The notes under the pieces are model-generated. The model was not told the DNA's origin, did not search any database, and worked only from the letters and a program-made list of their open reading frames with translations. Positions 34,124 to 42,924 of a stretch of DNA of 64,000 bases are shown here, in pieces. The position numbers and the translations under genes were made by a program. Positions within the stretch are counted from its first letter, which is position 1. Each line of letters begins with the position of its first letter. The stretch comes from Lysobacter antibioticus (GTDB lineage Bacteria > Pseudomonadota > Gammaproteobacteria > Xanthomonadales > Xanthomonadaceae): assembly GCF_000731095.1 (NCBI RefSeq), contig NZ_JMTZ01000011.1, forward strand, positions 62,001-126,000, written 5' to 3'.

Positions 34124-35125
34124 TCAGTGCGACGGGGCGAGGTCCGCGGCCGGGGCGAACTGCGCGGCCAGCGCCGCGGCGCCGAGCAGGCCCGGCTGCG
34201 GATGGGTCACCGCCAGGGTCGGCACTCGCGCCATGGTCGGCGAGAACCGGCCCTTGTGCTCGAAGCGTTGGCGGAAGCCGGAATGGGCCAGCCACGGCAT
34301 CAGTTTCGGCACCAGGCCTCCGGGCAGGAACACCCCGTCCCAGGCGCCGAGGGTCAGCACCAGGTCGCCGGCGGCGGCGCCGAACACCGCGCAGAACACG
34401 TCGATGGCGCGCAGGCAGCGGGCGTCGCCTTCGCGGGCCATCGCGGTGATGTCGGCCGGCTGCAGCGGGCCCGGATCTTCGCCGGCGATCTGGCTGAGGG
34501 CGCGGTGCAGATTGACCAGGCCGCTGCCGCTGAGCAGGCGTTCGTTGGAGACGCGGCCGAACTCGCCCGACAGGCGCTGCAGCACTTCGATCTCTTCCGG
34601 CGTGCCGGGGGCGAAACTGACGTGGCCGCCTTCGGTCTGCAGCGGGTAGTAGCGGCCGTCGCGGCGCAGCAGCGCGCCGACGCCGAGGCCGGTGCCGGCA
34701 CCGATGATGGCGTAGGTGCGGTCGCCGGGTTCGTTCCAGCCGCGCCAGGCGACGCCGCCGATCGGCACCACGTCGGCCGGCTGCAGCAGCGACACCGCCA
34801 TCGCCTGGGCGGCGAAGTCGTTGACCAGGTCGATGCGCTGCAGGCCCAGGGCGATGCGGGTGCGTTCGGCCGAGATCACCCAGGGGTGGTTGGTGATGCG
34901 CGCCTCGTCGCCGTCGACGCGCCCGGCCACGGCGAACACGCCATGGCTCGGGGTGGCGCCGGTGCGGTCGAGGTAATGCCGCGCGGCATCGGCCAGCGAG
35001 GGGAAATCGGCGACCGCGAAGACCTGCACGCTGTCGGGCAGCAACTGCGGCGCGGCGCGGTCGGGTTGGGCGAGGGCGAAGCGGGCGTTGGTGCCGCCGA
35101 TATCCGCGAGCAGGGCGCCGCTCAT
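34124..35125 (-). CDS. glk: Glucokinase
   Basis: The protein has 333 residues, ATG at 35125 overlapping the zwf stop by ATGA. Bacterial glucokinase features: the phosphate loop LLADIGGTNARFALA, INDFAAQ-type LVNDFAAQAMAVSLL, GAGTGLGVGAL and LQTEGGHVSFAP with the sugar-binding Glu/His. It phosphorylates glucose released by the GH1 enzyme and passes glucose-6-phosphate to Zwf. Confidence 0.95.
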   Translation of the reverse strand: MSGALLADIGGTNARFALAQPDRAAPQLLPDSVQVFAVADFPSLADAARHYLDRTGATPSHGVFAVAGRVDGDEARITNHPWVISAERTRIALGLQRIDLVNDFAAQAMAVSLLQPADVVPIGGVAWRGWNEPGDRTYAIIGAGTGLGVGALLRRDGRYYPLQTEGGHVSFAPGTPEEIEVLQRLSGEFGRVSNERLLSGSGLVNLHRALSQIAGEDPGPLQPADITAMAREGDARCLRAIDVFCAVFGAAAGDLVLTLGAWDGVFLPGGLVPKLMPWLAHSGFRQRFEHKGRFSPTMARVPTLAVTHPQPGLLGAAALAAQFAPAADLAPSH

Positions 35126-36543
35126 GCCTGGCCTCCACGATGACCGTTGACCGGGGGCAGGAAGGCCTCGGCTTCGGCCGGCCCCCAGGAGCCGGCCGGG
35201 TATTCGACGATGGGTTGCGCGGTCTGGGTCCAGGCGCGCTCGATGCTGTCGATCCACTGCCAGGCCGCTTCGACTTCGTCGTCGCGCACGAACAGGGTCT
35301 GGTTGCCGCGCAGGGCGTCGACGAGCAGTCGCTCGTAAGCGATGCGCCGCTGCGGCGAGGACGACGCCGACAGGTCCAGCGACATCGGCCGCAGTTCCAG
35401 CGCGCCCCATTCCGGCGCGGCCAGGCTGCCCATCAGGCCCAGCTCGATGGTTTCGTCGGGCTGCAGGCGCATGCGCAGGTGATTGGGGCGCTCGCGGCCG
35501 CGGCGCGGGCGCTCGAACAGCCAATGCGCGACCGGCCGGAATGTGATCACCACTTCGGTCGCGCGTTCGGCCAGGCGCTTGCCGGTGACCAGGCGGAACG
35601 GCACGCCGGCCCAGCGCCAGTTGTCGATCCAGGTCTGCACGGCGACGAAGGTTTCGACCGGCGCATCGTGGACGAAGCCCTTGACCGCGCGGCCCTCGAC
35701 CACGCCGGCGCCGTAGCGGCCGCGCACGGTGTTCGCGGCGACATCGGCCTCGGTCATCGGCCTCAATGCGCGCAGCACCTTGCGCTTTTCGTCGCGGATG
35801 CTGTCGGCGTCGAGCGCCGACGGCGGCTCCATCGCGATCAGCGCCAGCAGCTGCAGCATGTGGTTCTGGACCATGTCGCGCAGCGCGCCGTAATTGGCGT
35901 AATAGCCTTCGCGGCCGTCGACGCCGGCGGTCTCGCCGACGAAGATGTCGACCGATTCGATCCAGCGGTGTTGCCACACCGCTTCCAGCAAGGTGTTGCC
36001 GAAGCGCAGCGCCAGCAGGTTCTGCACCGCGGCCTTGCCGAGGTAATGGTCGATGCGGAAGATCCGGCTTTCGTCGAGGCAGGCGCGCAGCGCGGCGTTG
36101 ATCGCGCGCGCCGAGGCCAGGTCGCGGCCGATCGGTTTTTCCAGCACCAGGCGCGACTCGCCTTCGAGCAGGCCGGCCGCTTTCAATCCCTGGGCCACGG
36201 GAACGAACAAGTCCGGCGGCGTCGCCAGATAGCTCACGCTCGGGCGGTCGGCGTAGCCGGCCAGGGCCGCGGCGATCGCGGCCTCGTCGCGCAGGTCGAC
36301 CGAGACGTAGGCGATCCGGCCCAGCAGTTCCTCGACCACCGCCGGGTCGTCGGCGACCTCGTTGGCCATGCGTTCGCGCAACCAGGCGCGGAACTCGTCG
36401 TCGCTCAGGGCCTGGCGGCCGACCGCGACGATGCGGAATCCGGGCGACAGCAGGCGGTCGCGCCACAGGTGGACCAGCGAGGGAAACAGATAGCGCTGGG
36501 AGAGATCGCCGGTGGCGCCGAACAGCAGCAGGGTGTCGTGCAT
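35122..36543 (-). CDS. zwf: Glucose-6-phosphate 1-dehydrogenase
   Basis: The protein has 473 residues, starting at the ATG 36543. The N-terminal NADP motif is FGATGDLSQRYLFPSL and the substrate and catalytic motif is RIDHYLGKAAVQNLLALRFG. It oxidises glucose-6-phosphate to 6-phosphogluconolactone and feeds the Entner-Doudoroff and pentose phosphate routes. It is translationally coupled to glk and lies 268 bases after the GH1 gene in the same direction. Confidence 0.95.
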   Translation of the reverse strand: MHDTLLLFGATGDLSQRYLFPSLVHLWRDRLLSPGFRIVAVGRQALSDDEFRAWLRERMANEVADDPAVVEELLGRIAYVSVDLRDEAAIAAALAGYADRPSVSYLATPPDLFVPVAQGLKAAGLLEGESRLVLEKPIGRDLASARAINAALRACLDESRIFRIDHYLGKAAVQNLLALRFGNTLLEAVWQHRWIESVDIFVGETAGVDGREGYYANYGALRDMVQNHMLQLLALIAMEPPSALDADSIRDEKRKVLRALRPMTEADVAANTVRGRYGAGVVEGRAVKGFVHDAPVETFVAVQTWIDNWRWAGVPFRLVTGKRLAERATEVVITFRPVAHWLFERPRRGRERPNHLRMRLQPDETIELGLMGSLAAPEWGALELRPMSLDLSASSSPQRRIAYERLLVDALRGNQTLFVRDDEVEAAWQWIDSIERAWTQTAQPIVEYPAGSWGPAEAEAFLPPVNGHRGGQA

Positions 36544-36810
36544 GGAACCCGCAAACCAAGATTGAGGGGGAGGTCGAGCGAACGCCGCCGGGCGTCCTTT
36601 ACGCCGCCGGGATCGTCGATCCCGGCCGGGGTCCAAGCATATCGCCGCTTGAGCGCCCGGCGGCAACATTCGACGCCGCAGGGTGACGGTGCTGCGCGCG
36701 GCGCATAGAAACATCGCGCCGCGCTTGCTTGCATTGCCGTCCCGGCCGCGGCGAGAACGACGCAGCGGGCGTTACGCCGACCGCAATCGGGCTGCGGCGT
36801 GCGGCCGGTC

Positions 36811-38217
36811 TCAGTACGGCAGGGGTTCGACGAGGTGAGTGCCGTTGCTCGCGATCACCTTCGAATACCAGCGTGCGCTGTCCTTGGGCGTGCGCTCCTG
36901 GGTGCCGTAGTTGACGTGGACCACGCCGAAACGCTTGGAATAGCCCAGCGACCATTCCAGGTTGTCGAGCAGCGACCACACCATATAGCCGCGGATGTCG
37001 CAGCCGGCCTGGATGGCGTCGTGGATCGCGCCGATGTGTTTTTGCAGATAGTCCATGCGCAGCGGGTCGCGCACCCGGCGCTCGCCGCTGGCATCGGGCT
37101 CGGCCACCGGCGGATCGAAGAAGGCCGCGCCGTTCTCGGTGATGTACATCGGGATGTCGCCGTAGCGCTGCTTGACCCAGGTCAGGGTGTCGGTGAGCCC
37201 CTGCGGGAACACTTCCCAGCCGGTCTCGGTGTAGGTGCCGAGCGGCTGGCGCACCACGCCGGTGTTGAGCGGGTAGCTCTCGGCGGCCTTGGTGACGCTG
37301 CGGGTGTAGTAGTTGACGCCGATGAAGTCGAGCTTCTGCTGGATCAGCTCGAAGTCGGCCTGCGGCCATTCCGGCCAGGCTTCGCCGAAGATCTCGCGCA
37401 GTTCCGGCGGATAGCTGCCGAGCAGGGCCGGGTCGAGGTATTGCTCGTTCATGTAGGCATGGGCGCGCTCGACCGCGGCGGCGTCTTCGGCCGAATCGGT
37501 GGCGGCGTACTTGGGCTCGATGTTCACTACCAGGCCGATCTCGTGCTTGCCCTCGGCCCGATAGGCCTGGACCGCGGCGCCGTGCGCGCGCATCAGGTTG
37601 TGCGAGGCGATCGGCGCCTCGAAGCGGCTGCGATGGCCCGGTGCGAGCGCGCCGTGCAGATAACCGCCGTCGGTGATCACCCAGGGTTCATTGAGGGTGA
37701 CCCACTTCTTGACCCGGCCGTCGAGGGCGCGGTACATGACCTGGCCGTACTCGGCGAACCAGTCGGCGCAGTCGCGGTTGAGCCAGCCGCCGCGGTCGTC
37801 GAGCGCGGCCGGCATGTCCCAGTGGTACAAAGTCAGCAGCGGTTCGATGCCGTTGGCGAGCAGCTCATCGACCAGGCGCGAATAGAAATCGAGCCCGGCC
37901 TGGTTCACCCGGCCGGTGCCCTCGGGCAGGATGCGCGACCAGGACACGCTGAAACGGTAGGCCTGCAGGCCCAGTTCGCGCATCAGCTTCACGTCGTCCT
38001 TCCAGCGCCGGTAGTGGTCGCAGGCCACGTCGCCGGTGTCGCCGTTGAGGGTCATGCCGGGGGTGTGGGCGAAGCGGGTCCAGATGCTGGGACCGGCGCC
38101 GTCGGCCATCGGCGAGCCTTCGATCTGGTGGGCGGCGGTGGCGGCGCCCCACAGGAAACCTTCGGGAAAGCGACGCTCGGACGTGGGGCGAACAGCAGCA
38201 GGGCGGGGATCGGTCAT
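36811..38217 (-). CDS. GH1 beta-glucosidase
   Basis: The protein has 468 residues. Both catalytic glutamates are visible: acid/base E177 in TLNEPW and nucleophile E361 in ITENG. The conserved FLWGAATAAHQIEG and W.L.DN.EW (WSLLDNLEWSLGY) motifs are present. No signal peptide, so it is cytoplasmic and would split imported beta-linked gluco-oligosaccharides to glucose for the glucokinase next door. A LacI-type operator lies 34 bases upstream, shared with the divergent ABC ATPase. Confidence 0.95.
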   Translation of the reverse strand: MTDPRPAAVRPTSERRFPEGFLWGAATAAHQIEGSPMADGAGPSIWTRFAHTPGMTLNGDTGDVACDHYRRWKDDVKLMRELGLQAYRFSVSWSRILPEGTGRVNQAGLDFYSRLVDELLANGIEPLLTLYHWDMPAALDDRGGWLNRDCADWFAEYGQVMYRALDGRVKKWVTLNEPWVITDGGYLHGALAPGHRSRFEAPIASHNLMRAHGAAVQAYRAEGKHEIGLVVNIEPKYAATDSAEDAAAVERAHAYMNEQYLDPALLGSYPPELREIFGEAWPEWPQADFELIQQKLDFIGVNYYTRSVTKAAESYPLNTGVVRQPLGTYTETGWEVFPQGLTDTLTWVKQRYGDIPMYITENGAAFFDPPVAEPDASGERRVRDPLRMDYLQKHIGAIHDAIQAGCDIRGYMVWSLLDNLEWSLGYSKRFGVVHVNYGTQERTPKDSARWYSKVIASNGTHLVEPLPY

Positions 38218-38250
38218 TCGTCGTGGCCTCCGGAGCCAATCGGACGTGCA

Positions 38251-38264
38251 TGAAAACGGTTACA
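38251..38264. promoter_or_regulatory. LacI-type operator E between GH1 and the ABC ATPase
   Basis: TGAAAACGGTTACA differs from the operator before lacI (20666) at one position. It sits in a 108-base divergent promoter region and could repress both directions. Confidence 0.8.
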
Positions 38265-38325
38265 TGGCAGAATAGCCCAGGGCGAGGACAAATGCATCGC
38301 TCCAGTCGCATTGTCGGGAGAATTC

Positions 38326-39420
38326 ATGGCGAAGGTCACGTTGGATCGTCTGCGCAAGGTCTATCCGAACGGTTACGTCGGCGTCGCCGATGCCAGCTTC
38401 GAGATCGAGGACGGTGAATTGTTGGTGCTGGTCGGCCCCTCGGGCTGCGGCAAGTCGACCCTGTTGCGGATGGTCGCGGGGCTGGAGACGATCAGCTCGG
38501 GCGAGCTGAGCATCGGCGAGCGTCGGGTCAACGACATGCCGCCGAAAGACCGCGACATCGCCATGGTGTTCCAGAGTTATGCGCTGTACCCGCACATGAC
38601 CGTGGCCGACAACCTCGGCTTCGGGCTCAAGCTGCGCGGCATGGGCAAGGCCGAGATCGCCGAGCGCGTCGGCGCGGCCGCGGCGATGCTGGAGCTGGAG
38701 CCGTTGCTGCAGCGCAAACCGGCGGCGCTGTCGGGCGGGCAACGCCAGCGCGTCGCATTGGGCCGCGCCCTGGTGCGGCAACCGCAGGTGTTCCTGCTCG
38801 ACGAGCCGCTGTCCAATCTCGACGCCAAGCTGCGCATGGGCATGCGCGTGGAAATCGCGCGCCTGCACCGCCAGCTCGCCACCACCATGATCTACGTCAC
38901 CCACGACCAGATCGAGGCGATGACCCTGGGCCAACGCATCGTGGTGATGAAGGACGGCAAGATCCAACAGATCGACACGCCGATGGCGTTGTACAACCGG
39001 CCGATCAATCTGTTCGTCGCGACCTTCCTCGGCAGCCCCAAGATGAACATCCTGTGGGGCCAGGTCGACGAGCGCGACGGCGAGCTGTTCCTGCGCATCG
39101 GCGAGGGCCTCGCGCTGAATCTGCGCCCCGATGCCGAGACCCGCGAAAAGGTGCGCGCCTACGTCGGGCGCGAACTGACGATCGGCCTGCGCCCGGAAGA
39201 CATGCACCTGGCCGAGGCCGGTCCCGACACCCTGGCGGCCCAGGTCGAAGTGGTCGAGCCGGTCGGCAACGAGGCCTTCCTCAATCTCGGTTGCGGCGGT
39301 TGCGACCTGGTCGTGCGCCTGCCGCCGTACAACTTGCCGCGCGCCGGCGACACCGTGCATCTGTCGTACGCCGCCGAGCGCATGCATTTCTTCGATCGCG
39401 AAAGCGAACTTCGCCTGTAG
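38326..39420 (+). CDS. ABC sugar-import ATPase, MalK/UgpC type
   Basis: The protein has 364 residues. The ATG at 38326 follows GGGAG. Nucleotide-binding motifs: Walker A GPSGCGKST, Q-loop VFQSYALYPHMTV, signature LSGGQRQRVALGRAL, Walker B VFLLDEPLSNLDAKLR and the switch histidine in VTHDQIEAMTLG. A C-terminal TOBE/OB regulatory domain (about 240-364) marks the MalK subfamily. It presumably energises the permeases at 28073 and 28948; these MalK-type ATPases often serve several sugar importers. Confidence 0.94.
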   Translation: MAKVTLDRLRKVYPNGYVGVADASFEIEDGELLVLVGPSGCGKSTLLRMVAGLETISSGELSIGERRVNDMPPKDRDIAMVFQSYALYPHMTVADNLGFGLKLRGMGKAEIAERVGAAAAMLELEPLLQRKPAALSGGQRQRVALGRALVRQPQVFLLDEPLSNLDAKLRMGMRVEIARLHRQLATTMIYVTHDQIEAMTLGQRIVVMKDGKIQQIDTPMALYNRPINLFVATFLGSPKMNILWGQVDERDGELFLRIGEGLALNLRPDAETREKVRAYVGRELTIGLRPEDMHLAEAGPDTLAAQVEVVEPVGNEAFLNLGCGGCDLVVRLPPYNLPRAGDTVHLSYAAERMHFFDRESELRL

Positions 39421-39761
39421 CCTATGCCGCAGGGCCTGCATGCAGGCGCGGCGCCTGCGTTCCAGGTGCCCGCGCCGCGCCGCACTTGAGTCCGACGATG
39501 CAGTGAGGGCACACTGCCACGCTGCGCCGGGGGACACGGCGACGGGTCGCGTGCGATCCGTACGGTGGGCGCAGATCGCAGCGAGTGCTAACGTGGCCGG
39601 GCCCGAGCGGCGCCGGTCGCGATGCCGCATCGCATTCGCCGCGGCACGATCGATGCGCCATTCCAGGTTCGCAGCCTGGCGCCGTTCGGCCTCGCGTCGG
39701 ACGAAGCTTCGCTGCGTTTCGCGCGCCCTCTGCGGCGCGTTCCGTTTCGCTATCCGACCTC
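39421..39761. other. Gene-free interval
   Basis: GC-rich, with short palindromes near 39431-39460 but no T-run. Open frames here are shadows without protein-like composition. I see nothing to annotate except the promoter that must serve the genes at 39762 and 40023. Confidence 0.4.
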
Positions 39762-40001
39762 ATGACCGACGAAAACGATATCGACCGTACCTTCGACCGT
39801 CTGGTCGAAGCGGCCAGGCACCAGGACGGCGCCGCCTTCAAGGCGGCGACCCGGGACTATGCCCAGTCCGCCGAGGGCCAGGCCTGGCTGCAAAGCGGTC
39901 ACGACCGATACCAACAGATCAAGGCGGAACTCCAGGCGCGGGCGCAAGCTCCGCAGTCGCCGCCGGGCGGCCCGAGCTCCAGCCCGAATTCGGGCCCGTA
40001 A
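39762..40001 (+). CDS. Small hypothetical protein
   Basis: The protein has 79 residues (MTDENDIDRTFDRLVEAARH). The first 55 residues are predicted helical and charged; the end is Pro/Ser-rich. It has no signal peptide. It lies 21 bases before the membrane protein at 40023, and the two are probably an operon. No family is recognised. Confidence 0.6.
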   Translation: MTDENDIDRTFDRLVEAARHQDGAAFKAATRDYAQSAEGQAWLQSGHDRYQQIKAELQARAQAPQSPPGGPSSSPNSGP

Positions 40002-40022
40002 CCTCTCTTAGGGAGAACCATC

Positions 40023-40580
40023 GTGCAGGACGCGCAAGACCTGAAACGACTCGCCGCCGATCTGGCGGTATTTGCCCAACATCTGCAAGACCAGAGCGAG
40101 CGCGCGGTGCAGCACGTGGACCGCAGCGCCGAAGAATTGCATCGCGCCGCCCAGGGCGTGGGCGCCGGTGCGCAGGAACTCGCGCAACAGATCGTGCAAG
40201 CGGTGCAAGCGCAGGCGCAGGACGCGGTCGGCCGCGGCGCCGAGTTGGCTTTCGGCGCGATCGGCACGCAACTGCGCGACAGCGCCGACGTCGCCACGCG
40301 CGCGGCGCAGGCGCTGGACGATCAGCGCAAGAAGATCGAACGCGCGCAGCAGAACCTGATCTACAAGAGCGCCGTAGCGCTGCTGATCGGCTCGCTGCTG
40401 GCGGTCGGCGGCAGTTGGTACTTCGCCCGCAAGTCGCTGCGCCTGATCGAACGCGCCGAGTTCGGCGCCGAGATTCTCGATGCGACCAAGGCCGGCACTC
40501 TGACCCGTTGCGACGGCAAGCTGTGCGCGCGCGCAGGCAAGCGCTTCGGCGCCAAGGGCGAGTACGTGCTGATCGAATGA
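40023..40580 (+). CDS. Coiled-coil, membrane-anchored protein of unknown function
   Basis: The protein has 185 residues with GTG start after AGGGAGAACC. The first 110 residues form a long Gln/Ala/Arg-rich coiled coil. One transmembrane helix follows (SAVALLIGSLLAVGGSWYF), then a short C-terminal domain with CDGKLCARAGKRFG and the ending GEYVLIE. The layout (coiled coil, one helix, small C...C tail) resembles plasmid-borne proteins annotated as relaxation proteins, but this is from memory of the architecture and is weak. It pairs with the gene at 39762. Confidence 0.65.
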   Translation: MQDAQDLKRLAADLAVFAQHLQDQSERAVQHVDRSAEELHRAAQGVGAGAQELAQQIVQAVQAQAQDAVGRGAELAFGAIGTQLRDSADVATRAAQALDDQRKKIERAQQNLIYKSAVALLIGSLLAVGGSWYFARKSLRLIERAEFGAEILDATKAGTLTRCDGKLCARAGKRFGAKGEYVLIE

Positions 40581-40701
40581 CCGGCGAACCGCGCGGGCGG
40601 CTTGGCGGCTTGCGGCATTCGTCGCGGGCCGGCGCCGCTCGCGGCGCTCGAGCGGTCCGGCTGTTGCGAGCGCCTCGCCCAAGCGGGTGCGGCGAGGGCC
40701 G

Positions 40702-42765
40702 TCAAAGGAATTCCGCGCGAATCCGGTCGACGTCGAAGGGGGTGACGCCTTCGTGCATCGAGAACACCGTATCGGCTTGATCCGGCGATTCGACCACGCG
40801 GCCGCGGGCCTGCGCGTGCAGTTCGAACAAGCTGTGCAGGTCCGGCGTCGCCAATGCGGTCATCGCGCGCAGGATGAGGGAAATGCCGCTCAGGTGGTTG
40901 GCCGCGTTGTTCCAGCGCGGATAGCCGCCCAAGCCGATGTCCGTCCAGATGATCTGATCGGTTTCCAAGTCCAGTACGAAGGGCAGGCAGCTTTGCTGGT
41001 TCGAGGCCAGATCCAGCCGGTCCTCCACCGTGCGCGCCTCGAACGGTTCGCCCGAGTTCGCGTCGCTGCGCGCCATCCATCCGGCGAAACACTCCGGCAA
41101 GTCGCAATAGGGCTGCTCGGTGTAGCTGTGGATGCTGACCACGACGAAACGCAGGCCGAGCCCGCGCAAGCGTTGCAGATCCAGGTCGATGAACTCGGCG
41201 GCCCCCTGCGGCGCATCGACGATATCGCCGCTGTGATGGCCGCCGTAACCGCGCAGGTTGTAGTAGGCGACGACGTCGCGAAACACGAAGTCGCGGTCGA
41301 AGAACGCCGCCGACAGGTCGATGTCGGTGCGCTGGCGGCCGTTGCTCCACCACAGGAACAGGCGGATGAAACGCGTATCGGGCAAGGGCAGGCGGCTGCC
41401 GCGCACCAGCGTGCGCAGCGCGCGCGAGGCCGAGCGCTGCGTCAGCGGCGCGCGCATATGCGCCAGGGCCGGGTCGATATAGCAACGGCCCAGCGGCGGC
41501 GAACGCGCGAAGCGGGCGCGCAGTGCATCGCGGCAGACGGCGATGGCATCGCTCAGGACCCGGGCGTCGATCGGCGCGCGCTGGTCCTCGAGCGACCAGG
41601 CGCGTGCGGCGTCGCCCTTGGGAAAGAAGGTGCGCAGCGGCGATCGCCCGCGATGTTCGAACTGGCTCAAGGCCTGCAGCAGGACCGGTGTCGACACCTG
41701 TTCGGCGACGGCACGGAAACGGTCCAGCACCGGCTGCGGTTCGGTACCGCTGCGCAGCAGATGATCGAGCCGGCGCGCGAACTCGCCCGGACGCGCGGCG
41801 AGCCGTTGAGCGACCGCGCCGGTGCGGCCTTGCTCCAGCGCATGCTCGATCGCGCCGTTGAAAGTCGCGAACGGCAGGTCTTCGCGCAGTACCTGAAAGG
41901 CGCGCCAGGTCTTGGGAAAGCGTTCGCGGTAATCCCCCGGATGCAGCACTTCGCCCAGGCGTTTCCAGCGCTCGCGCCAGCGACGCATGTCTTCGGTGGG
42001 ATCGTCGAAGCCCTCCAACTGCTGCAGCAGAAAACGGCGCTCGCCGCGTTTCATGCGTTTGAAGCGGGTCGACCCGGCCAGCGACACATCGCCTTCGCTG
42101 AGCGCCACCGCCAGGCGCAAGGTGTCGGTCGCGGTTTTGAGATGGGTTCGCAGGAACGCGTCGGTGGGCTCGCCGGGCGCATGGCGCAGCAGGCCCGCGC
42201 CGATGACGGCCAGGTTTTCCTTGAACGGAATCTCGACAGGCAGCAGCCGGACGACCTGTGCGCGGTACTGGGCGATGAACCAGCCCAGGTCGGCTTTGTC
42301 CTGCAGCGACAGCGATGTGCGCGAGGCGGCGAGTGTGGTGCAGATGTTCTCGTAGTCGTCCAGCGTGCCCAGCTCGATCTCGCGCGGGGCGCGGCCGTTG
42401 AACAGCGGCACGGTTTCGGCCGGTTGTTCCAGGTGCAGTCGGCGCCGGGTGAGGTAGTGATACACCGCGCGCATGTACAACTCGGCTTCGGCCAGGGCCA
42501 ACGAGCCCCGGGGGAAATCCGGGAACAGTGGCCGGTGCTCGCGGTGGGCGCCGGTCATCGCCGCCAGATGCTTACGCAATTCGCGCAGGACGCGGGTGAG
42601 TTGCTCGGTCGACAAGGTGCCGAGTCGTTCGATCACCGCTTCGGACAAGACGAACCCGAACGCTTCGGTTTCCTTCTGCACCATCGCGACTTGCGCCGCG
42701 CTTGCGCCGCCGTCGCCGGCCTTGAGATACAGCTTGCCGCGCCGGCGCAGATAGATTCCGTTCAT
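40702..42765 (-). CDS. TerD-like domain protein (MXAN_6230/SCO0854-like)
   Basis: The protein has 687 residues, starting at the ATG 42765 after GGAGAGGGGC. The N-terminal two thirds are helical and unlike anything I can name with certainty (RFKRMKRGERRFLLQQLEGF resembles a segment in the MXAN_6230/SCO0854 family). The C-terminal 200 residues carry a TerD-like stretch: TDIDLSAAFFDRDFVFRDVV, YYNLRGYGGHHSGDIVDAPQ and AAEFIDLDL. TerD-type domains bind calcium and are linked to tellurite and membrane-stress responses. No other ter gene is nearby. A terminator-like hairpin lies directly before its ribosome-binding site. Confidence 0.65.
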   Translation of the reverse strand: MNGIYLRRRGKLYLKAGDGGASAAQVAMVQKETEAFGFVLSEAVIERLGTLSTEQLTRVLRELRKHLAAMTGAHREHRPLFPDFPRGSLALAEAELYMRAVYHYLTRRRLHLEQPAETVPLFNGRAPREIELGTLDDYENICTTLAASRTSLSLQDKADLGWFIAQYRAQVVRLLPVEIPFKENLAVIGAGLLRHAPGEPTDAFLRTHLKTATDTLRLAVALSEGDVSLAGSTRFKRMKRGERRFLLQQLEGFDDPTEDMRRWRERWKRLGEVLHPGDYRERFPKTWRAFQVLREDLPFATFNGAIEHALEQGRTGAVAQRLAARPGEFARRLDHLLRSGTEPQPVLDRFRAVAEQVSTPVLLQALSQFEHRGRSPLRTFFPKGDAARAWSLEDQRAPIDARVLSDAIAVCRDALRARFARSPPLGRCYIDPALAHMRAPLTQRSASRALRTLVRGSRLPLPDTRFIRLFLWWSNGRQRTDIDLSAAFFDRDFVFRDVVAYYNLRGYGGHHSGDIVDAPQGAAEFIDLDLQRLRGLGLRFVVVSIHSYTEQPYCDLPECFAGWMARSDANSGEPFEARTVEDRLDLASNQQSCLPFVLDLETDQIIWTDIGLGGYPRWNNAANHLSGISLILRAMTALATPDLHSLFELHAQARGRVVESPDQADTVFSMHEGVTPFDVDRIRAEFL

Positions 42766-42775
42766 GCCCCTCTCC

Positions 42776-42801
42776 AATGAAAAGCCCGCCGGGAGGCGGG
42801 C
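42776..42801 (-). promoter_or_regulatory. Hairpin with T-run in the leader of the TerD-like gene
   Basis: On the minus strand GCCCGCC-TCCC-GGCGGGC is followed by TTTTCATT and then the GGAGAGGGGC ribosome-binding site. It may be the second terminator of the upstream MFS transcript or an attenuator that controls the TerD-like gene. Confidence 0.55.
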
Positions 42802-42885
42802 GATGTGGGAAGCGGACACCCTAGTTTCAGAGTAGAAGGAAGGACGCCCATAGCCACGAGGCCGAGCATAGCCGAGCCTCGCGAG

Positions 42886-42911
42886 AATGAGAACGCCGCC
42901 GATCGGCGGCG
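42886..42911 (-). terminator. Terminator-like hairpin after the MFS gene
   Basis: The perfect 18-base palindrome CGCCGCCGATCGGCGGCG (42894-42911) is followed on the minus strand by TTCTCATTCTCG. It begins 14 bases after the MFS stop. Confidence 0.6.
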
Positions 42912-42924
42912 AATGGCAGGTCAA

